Under the pieces are notes generated by a model, which saw only the letters and a list, made by a program, of their open reading frames with translations, was not told the origin of the DNA and searched no databases. This document shows, in pieces, positions 24,929-33,081 of a DNA stretch of 64,000 nucleotides; within the stretch, counting starts at the first letter, position 1; each line of letters begins with the position of its first letter. This DNA comes from JBCBKL01 sp963922565 (lineage in GTDB: Bacteria; Pseudomonadota; Alphaproteobacteria; Rhodobacterales; Rhodobacteraceae), in NCBI GenBank assembly GCA_963922565.1, contig CAWUIQ010000013.1:20664-84663 (forward strand), given 5' to 3'. A program made the position numbers and the translations under genes.

Positions 24929-25765
24929 ATGCCCGACGAATTTTATGAAGACCGCTATCAGGACGGCCCCGACGACGAAGACGATACGTATGACGACGGG
25001 ATGAGCGATCCCGCCTTTGAGGACGAGGCCGATTTCGGCAGCGCTTCCAGTCGACGCGAGAAAACCCGCCGGGCCGCGCTGCGAAAGGACAACCGTACGA
25101 TCGTTGCGGGTGCTCGGCGGGCCATGGCGCGCGATATGCGCCGCTCGATGAAGAAAAAGGCACGACGAGACGCAAAGCGGCTGTGGGACCGGCGGATCCA
25201 GCCACTGATTATCGGGCACTGGGAGGCCAAGTTCGGCACCGCCATTTCCGCCGCACTTCTGGCCGCAATGACATCCGCCTACTTCGACCGCTTCAACCAG
25301 CTGTTTACCGAGAATATCGCGGGCGCCACGTCGTCTGGCGATCTGGTCAAGATACCGGCCAAATCTGCGCTTGCTGCTGCGCTGGCCGCCCCGATCGGGC
25401 GCAAGCGAGGATACACCCATGCCCAGGCAGTGGAGTTGGGCAAGCAAATCTACCAGAAGCTGTCGGTCGGAGAGAAATTCATAGAGTTGATCATCAAAGC
25501 CAGTGGTTCGGGTGAAGATGACGATGAATATCTAGACTTTTTCGATGAAGACGCGGCGTTTTTCGAGGATGACGACGAGGCGCTCTTCGAAGACGGGTTC
25601 GATGACGACTTTGATGAAGACGGCGAGTACGAACTAGACTTCATGCAGTCGTCAAGACGCCGCCGCCGTAGGCCATCGTCGTCGCGTCGTGAATGCGCCA
25701 AGGCCTTGCGTCAGGCGGCGCGGTATCTGCTGCGTGTTGAACGCCGTTTGAGCGCGGGGTCATGA
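24929..25765 (+). CDS. Second charge-segregated protein of the cluster
   Basis: 278 residues from ATG 24929 (MPDEFYEDRYQDG) with GAGGA upstream. Residues 1-36 are acidic, 42-90 strongly basic (REKTRRAALRKDNR ... SMKKKARRDAKRLWDRR), then an Ala-rich helix (~102-117, GTAISAALLAAMTSAY). Residues 196-238 are very acidic (EDDDEYLDFFDEDAAFFEDD), ending in RRRRRR and a basic tail. The alternating charge blocks parallel the preceding protein. No domain recognised. The gene overlaps the metalloprotease-like gene at ATGA. Confidence 0.72.
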   Translation: MPDEFYEDRYQDGPDDEDDTYDDGMSDPAFEDEADFGSASSRREKTRRAALRKDNRTIVAGARRAMARDMRRSMKKKARRDAKRLWDRRIQPLIIGHWEAKFGTAISAALLAAMTSAYFDRFNQLFTENIAGATSSGDLVKIPAKSALAAALAAPIGRKRGYTHAQAVELGKQIYQKLSVGEKFIELIIKASGSGEDDDEYLDFFDEDAAFFEDDDEALFEDGFDDDFDEDGEYELDFMQSSRRRRRRPSSSRRECAKALRQAARYLLRVERRLSAGS

Positions 25766-27075
25766 ACGCGATGGCCAAAACGATGGCGCGACCGACGCCG
25801 ATCGATCCGAGCGCCCCGATGGTGGCCTATTCACCGGCTTGGTTCGTTCGTCGGCAGATCGCCAATGCAGAACGTTATCTGGCAGGGCTCGCGCCCTTTC
25901 GCGAGGACGAATTCGGCCCCTCCGCCCATGCGCCCAGCCCGGCGCATATCCGGGCCGCGAACCGTCTCGTGGGTGAGGTGCGCGCGCGTCTTCAGCACGA
26001 TATCGGCCAGATACGCCAGATCGGCGAAGGTTTGGCGCAGCGCGCCGCGCCGGGACAGTTCGATACGCTGCTTCGACTGAAAGACAAGATCTACGCGCAG
26101 ACCAAGGAAGCCGAGCGGTTGATGGCGTTCTATCGCGGAATTTTCGACCAGCGCCACGGACGATACGGGCCATACCTGCATCCGCTCGACCGTATCGGGC
26201 GCGACTGTTACCAGGCGGTCTGGAACGGGCTGGGCAAAGCCCGAAGCATTCCGGCACCCGCGCCCTTCGCCTATATTGAGGACGGCAGCGGCCCGGCCAC
26301 GTACCGGCGTGGCGTGCGGTTGACGACGCTTGGCAAACGCCCGAACCCCTTTCCCCTGATCAAGGTTCCGCAGCACCGGGTCCAGAACCCGTGGACCCTT
26401 GGCGCCGTGCCGCACGAAGTGGCGCATAATCTGCAAAATGACCTGGGAATGTGGGAGGTTCTGCCCAAGCGGATCCGCGCCGCGATGAAGGGCAAGGTTC
26501 CGGACGAGGCCATCGACACGTGGTCGCGCTGGCACAAGGAGGCCTACGCGGATCAGGCTGGCTGTCTCCTGATCGGTCCGGCCTATGTGGAATCGCTTAT
26601 CGACGTGGTCGCCAAACAGCCCCGGTCCACCGCTCGGTTCAATCCCGACGGGGTCCATCCGACACCGTTGGTGCGGGTGCCGATCAACTGCCGCCTTCTG
26701 CGGCGGATCGGCTTCTCGAAACAGGCTGACCGGTTCGAGGCGACCTGGAACCGGATTTATCCACCTGCGTTAAGGCGTTCGTTGCCGGCACCCTTTGCCG
26801 AGAGTTTCGATGCCGCCTGCGATATTCTGGTTCAGGTCTGCTGTTTTCAGCCAGAAACTGCCTATGGGGGGAAGGCTCTCGCTGAAGTAGTAAGATTCAG
26901 CCCCAAAGATGCTAAACTTGTCGGTGAAGCGGCGCAAAGACTGGTCAAGGGTGAAACGACCGGAGTCCTGCCCGAACGGTTGCTAATTTCAGCAGCGCGC
27001 GACGCCTTCCGGGCTCACCAAAACAAAGCCGCGAGTATTTCTCGCCATTTTTATCAGGCTTTGGGGAGGGGGTGA
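25762..27075 (+). CDS. Zinc-metalloprotease-like protein (HExxH ... E/D type)
   Basis: 437 residues. A helical N-terminal half (residues 28-160) is followed by VPHEVAHNLQ (H218, E219, H222), the zinc and catalytic HExxH motif. Thirty-seven residues later comes WHKEAYADQAG, whose E260 or D264 would be the third zinc ligand of a gluzincin-type site. No signal peptide. No named family recognised with certainty. The start overlaps the preceding stop by 4 bases, so it is co-translated with the charge-segregated protein; cleavage of neighbours or of a partner is a reasonable inference. Confidence 0.75.
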   Translation: MNAMAKTMARPTPIDPSAPMVAYSPAWFVRRQIANAERYLAGLAPFREDEFGPSAHAPSPAHIRAANRLVGEVRARLQHDIGQIRQIGEGLAQRAAPGQFDTLLRLKDKIYAQTKEAERLMAFYRGIFDQRHGRYGPYLHPLDRIGRDCYQAVWNGLGKARSIPAPAPFAYIEDGSGPATYRRGVRLTTLGKRPNPFPLIKVPQHRVQNPWTLGAVPHEVAHNLQNDLGMWEVLPKRIRAAMKGKVPDEAIDTWSRWHKEAYADQAGCLLIGPAYVESLIDVVAKQPRSTARFNPDGVHPTPLVRVPINCRLLRRIGFSKQADRFEATWNRIYPPALRRSLPAPFAESFDAACDILVQVCCFQPETAYGGKALAEVVRFSPKDAKLVGEAAQRLVKGETTGVLPERLLISAARDAFRAHQNKAASISRHFYQALGRG

Positions 27076-27076
27076 C

Positions 27077-28888
27077 GTGGCCAAAGTGCCTTCGACAAAG
27101 CGTATCGCGTCCGATCTGTCCAAGCTGGTCGGACATCTGGATACCATTCAGGCTCGGGCAGAAGCGTTGCAGCAATCGCGTCTGGACGCGGGTGAGGCGC
27201 AATCCATTGCCGATGCCGGGGATGGCGCCCGCGAGGCACGCGACAATATCGGCGCGCTGCAGGCGGCCATCAATGCAGAGCGGGCGTCAGACACACTGAC
27301 CCAGGCCGAGGCCCTGCAGGCTCATATACGCCAGGCCGTGGCCCGGCAGGCGATCACGGATGATCTGAACGCGGTGGTCGCGGAGGTCACCGAAGACCTG
27401 TCTGGCCGGGTGGGTATGCACAGGAATCCCAACAAGTCCTTCATCGAGGACGGAGAAAAACTCTTGGAGGCTGTCCGCGCAGCGGCCGAGCTGTCCGAAG
27501 ACATCTTTGAGGCAGCGGCCCAATGGGCAGCACAGGCAGATCGAAAGGAGGCCGATATGGCACAGCATGACGACGAAGCCGGAATCGTCGCCGAATTGCA
27601 GGGGATCGGGCGTCAGCTTTCGTTCCTGGCAACCGGAAGCGGCGCGATCGCACGCACCGGTGCCGAAGGCAGCGGCGCATACAGGTCGGTTGCACAGCAA
27701 CTGATGTCCAGCCTTGACGCAAGAGGATTGCCGCATAGCGGTGTGCAATTTGCGACCGGCGAGGATACCAGCAACGCCCGCAGCGATCTGATCGAGGGCC
27801 TTCTCGATACGTATCGCGCGGCCGAGCGCGACGGCAACGTGATCTATGTGCCCGGTCGCACCGAGGAGGGCCGGTGGCGGGATACCGACACTGCATCAAG
27901 CCGGCTCTTGTCAGGCGCGGCCCGCGTTGCCGCCCGTCTGGTCCGCGCCGAGGCGGACAATATCCTCGACATCCTCGACCGGCTGCCCAAGATGTTACGG
28001 TTCCGTATCCGCCCCGGCGTCCCATCTGCGGATGAGGCGCGCAACGCCGTCGCCGACCGGTTCGAGGATCTCGACGTGGTCATGGCCGATCCGATCGGCG
28101 TCAACCTGCCGCGCGCGTGGTTTACCTTGCGCCGCGCGGTCAAGGCGCTGCTGGATTTCTTCGATTACGCCAATCTCGAACGGGAACTCGTCGAACAGTT
28201 CGGCAGATTTGACGGGCTGGGTCCTCTTCATCTGGATCTGCCCCAACCCGTGCCCGACGATGACGAGGTCGGCCTGCGCCGGTCTGTCGTTCAATCCGAG
28301 GAAATTAGGCGCGAGATCGCCGAGGTCGCGGCCGGTTTCGCGCGGCTGGTCATCCGGGTCACAACACCGATCGCCCATTCGCTGGGCACGACGGCGGCGC
28401 GGCTGGAACAAACCCTGACCGTTGCCCGCGATGCGGCCCGAGCGCTTAGCGACGTCTTGGTACGCAGTGGATCGTCATTGCCGGAGCAGGACGTTCATTT
28501 CTTCATGTCCGGGATCAAGATCGAGATCGACGAGGTCTATCCGCAAGCTCAGGGCACTCAGCAGGATATCAAGGCGTTGCCGCGCTTGGCCCTTTCGTTG
28601 GGTCAGATCCTGGACTGGATCATCGAGGTGGCCGATCCCTATGTTGCCGCGACGAACCTGTCTTCGACACTGGAAGCGGCTGATCTGGACATCCTCGCGG
28701 ACGAGCTGGATCGCCAGAAACAGGCGCTTGATGCGGTGGCGCGGCAAAGCACCCGGCTTGGCTTCGCCTATCGGCTGCCGGGCCCGTCCAGACAGCTTGA
28801 GGAACTGACATTCCACATAAAGACGGCGGCCCAGTTGGCGCACGTGCTTGCCAAGGCGGGTCATGTGCCGGACGAGACGGAGGAGTGA
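27077..28888 (+). CDS. Large helical protein of unknown function
   Basis: 603 residues from GTG 27077, one base after the previous stop, with GGGGAGGGGG as ribosome site. Residues 1-180 are largely helical and probably coiled-coil (LSKLVGHLDTIQARAEALQQ ...). The middle (~200-420) has an RFRIRPGVPSADEARN segment. The C-terminal third is again helical (TAARLEQTLTVARDAARAL). No signal peptide, membrane span or catalytic motif seen. Its position suggests a scaffold or structural partner of the cluster. Confidence 0.65.
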   Translation: MAKVPSTKRIASDLSKLVGHLDTIQARAEALQQSRLDAGEAQSIADAGDGAREARDNIGALQAAINAERASDTLTQAEALQAHIRQAVARQAITDDLNAVVAEVTEDLSGRVGMHRNPNKSFIEDGEKLLEAVRAAAELSEDIFEAAAQWAAQADRKEADMAQHDDEAGIVAELQGIGRQLSFLATGSGAIARTGAEGSGAYRSVAQQLMSSLDARGLPHSGVQFATGEDTSNARSDLIEGLLDTYRAAERDGNVIYVPGRTEEGRWRDTDTASSRLLSGAARVAARLVRAEADNILDILDRLPKMLRFRIRPGVPSADEARNAVADRFEDLDVVMADPIGVNLPRAWFTLRRAVKALLDFFDYANLERELVEQFGRFDGLGPLHLDLPQPVPDDDEVGLRRSVVQSEEIRREIAEVAAGFARLVIRVTTPIAHSLGTTAARLEQTLTVARDAARALSDVLVRSGSSLPEQDVHFFMSGIKIEIDEVYPQAQGTQQDIKALPRLALSLGQILDWIIEVADPYVAATNLSSTLEAADLDILADELDRQKQALDAVARQSTRLGFAYRLPGPSRQLEELTFHIKTAAQLAHVLAKAGHVPDETEE

Positions 28889-28891
28889 GAG

Positions 28892-30025
28892 ATGACCGAC
28901 GAAAGGATTGACACACTCGGCGAGCTGAATGGTGTCCTCGGCAGGCTCCAGGGTCTGCGCCGCCAACTGGTCGAAGAAGCCCGCGATGAGCTGACCGAAA
29001 AGCCCGGGCAGGCGGAACTGATCAACCAGTACGTGGCTGAGGCCGAAGATGCCATCATGGCCGCGCTCAAGGCCCCGCCCGGTGCGCCGCGCAACGACGG
29101 TGGCATGATGCCGATGATCGGGCTGGGTGACACAGTTGCCACCACGCTGGGTCAGTCGGCCTCGGCGCCGCTGGTGCCGGACTACGACGACCAGATCAAC
29201 CGCGACCGCATCACCGCGATTGCCGATCTGTACTACCTCTATCAGATGGAGAGCCTTGGTACGTTCCGCGCCGTGCTCAAGCTGCAGCAGCTCTTTAAAT
29301 CGGGCGAGGTACGTCTTTCCGAGGGGCGCGGTGCCATGGCGCTCTTCCAATATGACCGCAAGCGTGTGCTGCGTTACACCCTGTCAGATCGCAAGGCGGC
29401 CTACCGCAAGGTGTTCGGCTACACCGATGGCAAACCACCCGCTGGTTCGGTGCCGAACGCGGCCTTCCATCCGCTGATGACCAATTTCACGCGCAATGTT
29501 TCAAACTTTTTCCAGGACAAGCGCGTTTCCGAAGTTGTGCGTCCGGACAATACCCGCGAGAGCTTTGGATCCATGTCGATCGTGCGTCGCGCCGGGCTGG
29601 ATTTGCGGCACAATCTCAAACAGGTGTCCTACGGCCATATCGCGGTTCTGCGATCCGAGGTTATGGTGCTTTTGCGCGATGCCTTCGAGATCCTCAATTC
29701 CGAAGACATCAAGCGGCTCTTTGGCGCCGACACGCCGTGGGAAGTGCTGGAAGACACCTTGCAACGCCATCTGGGCGAGCGGCCCATCACCTCACAACGG
29801 CATCGTATGGCTGTGACAGGGCGGGATATCCTGCGCTGGCTTGCGGAGGATTACATTCTCACCGATGTCCGCACGGATTTCGAAGCCTTGCTCGAAGCAA
29901 CAGTCGATGCGGCCGACGACTGGCTGACCAGCACCAATTCGCTGGGGCTGCGTAAGCGCGCGCAGGCGGAAGGAACCGCCCACATTATTGATTTCAAGCC
30001 GGTCAGACGTCGGCAGAGGACCTGA
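28892..30025 (+). CDS. Protein of unknown function in the protease cluster
   Basis: 377 residues, starting three bases after the previous stop. N-terminal helical part (LGRLQGLRRQLVEEARDEL), then a region with DLYYLYQMESLGTFRAVLKL and FQYDRKRVLRYTLSDRKAAY. A C-terminal part has VMVLLRDAFEILNSEDIKRL and a basic end (KPVRRRQRT). No family, signal or membrane segment recognised. Tight spacing makes it part of the same operon. Confidence 0.65.
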   Translation: MTDERIDTLGELNGVLGRLQGLRRQLVEEARDELTEKPGQAELINQYVAEAEDAIMAALKAPPGAPRNDGGMMPMIGLGDTVATTLGQSASAPLVPDYDDQINRDRITAIADLYYLYQMESLGTFRAVLKLQQLFKSGEVRLSEGRGAMALFQYDRKRVLRYTLSDRKAAYRKVFGYTDGKPPAGSVPNAAFHPLMTNFTRNVSNFFQDKRVSEVVRPDNTRESFGSMSIVRRAGLDLRHNLKQVSYGHIAVLRSEVMVLLRDAFEILNSEDIKRLFGADTPWEVLEDTLQRHLGERPITSQRHRMAVTGRDILRWLAEDYILTDVRTDFEALLEATVDAADDWLTSTNSLGLRKRAQAEGTAHIIDFKPVRRRQRT

Positions 30026-30062
30026 AGCCGTTGTAACAAAAGGTATTTTGAAGGGAGTGAAC

Positions 30063-30338
30063 ATGGTTGTCACGGCCTACAGCAAGACAATCGAAGACCT
30101 GCCCGCATTAAAAGCGGGCCTGTCGTCGGCGGCCAGGGACATATCCGCATTTGACTTGCTTTCCGCGCGGGAGCTTGAGGTGGCCCGGCTGGTCGCCAAG
30201 GGGTTTTCCAACAAGGAAGTCGCGCTGCTTCTCGAAATCAGCCACTGGACTGTGGCCGCTCACCTCAAGGCGACGTTCCTGAAGTTGGGGGTGCGGCGGC
30301 GCTCGGAACTCGCCTACATGCTGCGCCGGGTGATCTAG
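30063..30338 (+). CDS. Small LuxR/GerE-type HTH regulator
   Basis: 91 residues from ATG 30063 (MVVTAYSKTIED), preceded by AAGGGAGTG; the upstream extension to 29988 overlaps the preceding gene and is less likely. The C-terminal 60 residues are a standard LuxR-type helix-turn-helix (LSARELEVARLVAKGFSNKE ... HWTVAAHLKATFLKLGVRRR). There is no receiver or ligand-binding domain. It may regulate the protease cluster, possibly via the dyad at 23882-23901. Confidence 0.85.
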   Translation: MVVTAYSKTIEDLPALKAGLSSAARDISAFDLLSARELEVARLVAKGFSNKEVALLLEISHWTVAAHLKATFLKLGVRRRSELAYMLRRVI

Positions 30339-30556
30339 CCGAGACGCTGACGCGCCCGGGGTAGGGGCCGCGCGAAGTCCTTTCGTTGTGTCGGTCCCAG
30401 CAGTGTGCTGGCGGCGAGACCTCGATACCTCCTGACCAGCTCAACACCAATTTGCCTGTCTCACACTTGATGATATCGTTGGCTGGGCTGCAGCCCTTCG
30501 CAATTGAGAATTTGACACCATTGACCCGAACGTCGTTTCGGGAAAGCGAGCTGAGT

Positions 30557-31540
30557 TTGGAAAAAAGACAGGTTGGTAAGACGGGGCTTGCGATTGATGT
30601 TCTGGGTCTGGGTGGTGCGCCGCTTGGCGGTAATTTCGTTGATCTTGGGACGTCTCAGGCAGAGGAATTGATCAAAGCGGCGCAGGCTGCAGGTATCGGT
30701 TACTTCGACACGGCGCCCTGGTATGGGTTCGGTCGGTCTGAACGCGTGATGGGCGATATGCTGCGCGGCACCGACTACATACTGTCCGACAAGGTTGGTC
30801 GATTGCTCATTCCGGGCGCTGTCGACAACCCCGCCGATTTCGGGATGATCGATCCTTTGCCGTTCCACGTCGTCTATGACTATGGCTATGACGGGATCAT
30901 GCGCGCCTTTGAGGACAACCTGCAAAGGCTTGGTCTGGATAGGATAGACATCCTGTTGGCGCACGATATCGGGGCCTTCCAGCATGGTGACGAGAACGCC
31001 CGCCATTTCAAAGACCTGGCTGACGGCGGCTATCGCGCAATGGATCAACTGCGGCAATCCGGTCAGGTCAAGGCAATTGGCCTTGGCGTCAACGAAAACC
31101 AGGTCTGCCTCGACGCCCTTGGCATTGGCGATTGGGACGTATTCCTGCTGGCTGGGCGTTACACGCTGCTTGAACAGACAGCGTTGGACGCGCTTTTCCC
31201 GGCTTGCCGAAATGCGGGCACGTCAATCATCTGTGGTGGGCCGTTCAACTCGGGCATTCTGGTCGGACGCGAGATGTGGAACTATGCCAAGGCCCCCGAG
31301 GATGTCATCAACAAGGCACGCGCGCTCGGCGAGGTAGCCGACGCATTCAACGTTCCGCTTGCCGCCGCGGCCCTGCAGTTTCCGTTGGGCGATGACCTCG
31401 TTTGCTCGGTCATCCCCGGTCCGCGCGACAAGGGCGAACTTGAGCAAATCATCGATTGGTTCGAGACATCAATCCCGAGCGAATTCTGGTCGGCCTTGAA
31501 AACCAAGGGATTGATGAACGAGGCAGCTAGACTGCCGTAA
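30557..31540 (+). CDS. Aldo/keto reductase (L-fucose / D-threo-aldose dehydrogenase-like)
   Basis: About 327 residues if TTG 30557 is the start (LEKRQVGKTGLAIDVLG), the natural beginning of this family; ATG 30470 would add ~29 residues without family match. AKR catalytic residues are visible: Asp and Tyr in FDTAPWYGFG, Lys in LSDKVGR, His in LLAHDIGA. It resembles dehydrogenases oxidising L-fucose or similar aldoses to lactones. It opens a sugar-catabolism region and faces the convergent SDR gene, the two overlapping by 14 bases at their 3' ends (31527-31540). Confidence 0.85.
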   Translation: MEKRQVGKTGLAIDVLGLGGAPLGGNFVDLGTSQAEELIKAAQAAGIGYFDTAPWYGFGRSERVMGDMLRGTDYILSDKVGRLLIPGAVDNPADFGMIDPLPFHVVYDYGYDGIMRAFEDNLQRLGLDRIDILLAHDIGAFQHGDENARHFKDLADGGYRAMDQLRQSGQVKAIGLGVNENQVCLDALGIGDWDVFLLAGRYTLLEQTALDALFPACRNAGTSIICGGPFNSGILVGREMWNYAKAPEDVINKARALGEVADAFNVPLAAAALQFPLGDDLVCSVIPGPRDKGELEQIIDWFETSIPSEFWSALKTKGLMNEAARLP

Positions 31541-32258
31541 AGCCCCCGTCAATTGGAAGGCACACGCCCGAAACCATCGCTGCGGCGTCGGACAGTAGGA
31601 AGACGATCGGGCCTGCGCAATCCTCCTCGGTCGCCCAGCGATGCAGGGGCATGGCGTCAATCAGCGGCCCGCCGATATCTTCGCGGCCCCAATACCATTC
31701 AGACATGGGCGTCATGACCACCGTGGGGTTGACGGCATTGACGCGGATGTTGTGCTTGCCCAGTTCGAGCGCCGAAACACGCGTCATGGCGTCAACCGCA
31801 CCCTTCGAGGATGCATAGGAGATGTGGCCGGCAAGCCCAACGAGCGAGGCCTGGCTTGAGACGTTTACGAAGGCTCCGCCGTTGCCCGCTTTGATCATGC
31901 CCTGGGACGCGTATTTCGTAACCAAGAGCGTGCCCCGCGCGTTGATGTCGATGACCTTGTCGAAAACGGCCGTGTCCGTTTCCATTGGCGTGGCAATCTC
32001 ACCGCCCCAGCCGCCGCAATTCACAACGCCGTAGAACTCCTTATCGGACAGCGCCGCCTTTACGGCGTCTTCGGATGTCAGATCGAAAGGCAGCACATCG
32101 CATCCTGTTTCATCCGCGAGGGCTGCGAGTTTCTGTTCGTCCCGGCCGGACGCAACAACCAAAGCGCCCTCTTTGACCAACAGTCTGACCGTGGCCGCAC
32201 CGATACCACCGGATGAGCCTGTCACCAGAACCGAGCGGCCCTTCAAACCAGTTTCCAC
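31527..32258 (-). CDS. Short-chain dehydrogenase/reductase (carbonyl/L-xylulose reductase-like)
   Basis: 243 residues from GTG 32258, preceded by GGGAGGAA; an open extension to 32420 has no ribosome site and no homology pattern. Cofactor motif VLVTGSSGGIG, active Ser in VNVSSQAS, Tyr/Lys in SYASSKGA. NCGGWGG replaces the usual NNAG. Likely oxidises or reduces a sugar or polyol in the same pathway as the surrounding genes. Divergent from the DUF1349 gene with a perfect palindrome between. Confidence 0.87.
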   Translation of the reverse strand: METGLKGRSVLVTGSSGGIGAATVRLLVKEGALVVASGRDEQKLAALADETGCDVLPFDLTSEDAVKAALSDKEFYGVVNCGGWGGEIATPMETDTAVFDKVIDINARGTLLVTKYASQGMIKAGNGGAFVNVSSQASLVGLAGHISYASSKGAVDAMTRVSALELGKHNIRVNAVNPTVVMTPMSEWYWGREDIGGPLIDAMPLHRWATEEDCAGPIVFLLSDAAAMVSGVCLPIDGGFTAV

Positions 32259-32297
32259 GGCATTCCTCCCACATGCGGATTTGTTAAAGTGTACCGG

Positions 32298-32307
32298 ACG
32301 TGCACGT
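32298..32307. promoter_or_regulatory. Palindrome between divergent SDR and DUF1349 genes
   Basis: ACGTGCACGT is a perfect 10-bp palindrome in the 77-bp gap shared by two divergent genes (starts 32258 and 32336). Its position suits an operator, but the regulator is not encoded within the sugar cluster as seen here. Confidence 0.35.
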
Positions 32308-32335
32308 ATTGTCGACCGATCGGCGGAGGAACGAT

Positions 32336-32926
32336 ATGGGAAATCTGAAGCGAGCCCTGAGCGGAGCGCATTGGCACGCAGAGCCTCCGCATTGGGATCT
32401 GACCGATAGTGAGCTGTCACTGACCACAGGGTCCGAAACGGATTTCTGGCAGAACACCCTGTATGGTTTCCGAAAGGATGATGGTCATTTCCTTGGGCTG
32501 AGCGTCGAGGGCGATTTCACCGCTGTGGTTGGGTTCGAGGCCGACTACGACGTGCTTTACGATCAGGCCGGGCTGATGATGCGTGTGGATGACCAGATGT
32601 GGCTGAAGGCGGGCATCGAGTATTCAGACGACGTTACCAACTTCTCGACCGTTGTGACGCGCGATGGACGCTCGGACTGGTCCGTGATCGCCGTTCTGAA
32701 CTTGACCGGGATCCAGCGCGTCCGATTGACCCGCGTTGGTGCGGCAGTGATCACCCACTACCTGCGTGAGGGCGGGTGGCAATTGATGCGGTTGGCTGAT
32801 TTCCCCGCAGAGGCCCACGTGATGGTCGGGCCAATGGCGTGCTCTCCGAAACGTACGGGACTGGTGGTGCGGTTTCGCGAGTTTCAAATCGGGCCACCGC
32901 TGGAGGACCCGCTGCATGCGAACTGA
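32336..32926 (+). CDS. DUF1349 family protein
   Basis: 196 residues from ATG 32336 (MGNLKRALSGAHWHAEPPHW), ribosome site GGAGGAA. It matches the DUF1349 concanavalin-like beta-sandwich family (GSETDFWQNT; YDQAGLMMRVDDQMWLKAGI; SVVTR/SDWS-type strands). Family members accompany sugar utilisation genes; no enzymatic activity is established. The gap 32927-33081 holds an inverted repeat (32991-33008) and presumably the importer promoter. Confidence 0.8.
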   Translation: MGNLKRALSGAHWHAEPPHWDLTDSELSLTTGSETDFWQNTLYGFRKDDGHFLGLSVEGDFTAVVGFEADYDVLYDQAGLMMRVDDQMWLKAGIEYSDDVTNFSTVVTRDGRSDWSVIAVLNLTGIQRVRLTRVGAAVITHYLREGGWQLMRLADFPAEAHVMVGPMACSPKRTGLVVRFREFQIGPPLEDPLHAN

Positions 32927-32990
32927 CGCCGGATCCCGATTGGAGCCGCCGTGAATGTCTGCGCCGGCCGCCCCAGCACGGCCTTGGTTT

Positions 32991-33008
32991 TTTCTAGCCA
33001 GATAGAAA
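32991..33008. promoter_or_regulatory. Inverted repeat ahead of the sugar ABC operon
   Basis: TTTCTA-N6-TAGAAA is a perfect 6-bp dyad 74 bases upstream of the binding-protein start (33082), within an A/T-richer patch. Candidate operator or promoter element; no regulator can be assigned. Confidence 0.35.
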
Positions 33009-33081
33009 TTCACGCCCTAGGCTTGAAGGGGTCGGGCCACAGAATGCCTTCGACGGACAAATTGATTTGGGAGGAATTTTG

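Noticed and set aside
30386..30556. Longer start for the aldo/keto reductase
   Set aside because: The added residues do not resemble the family; the conserved N-terminus begins at TTG 30557. ATG 30470 cannot be fully excluded.
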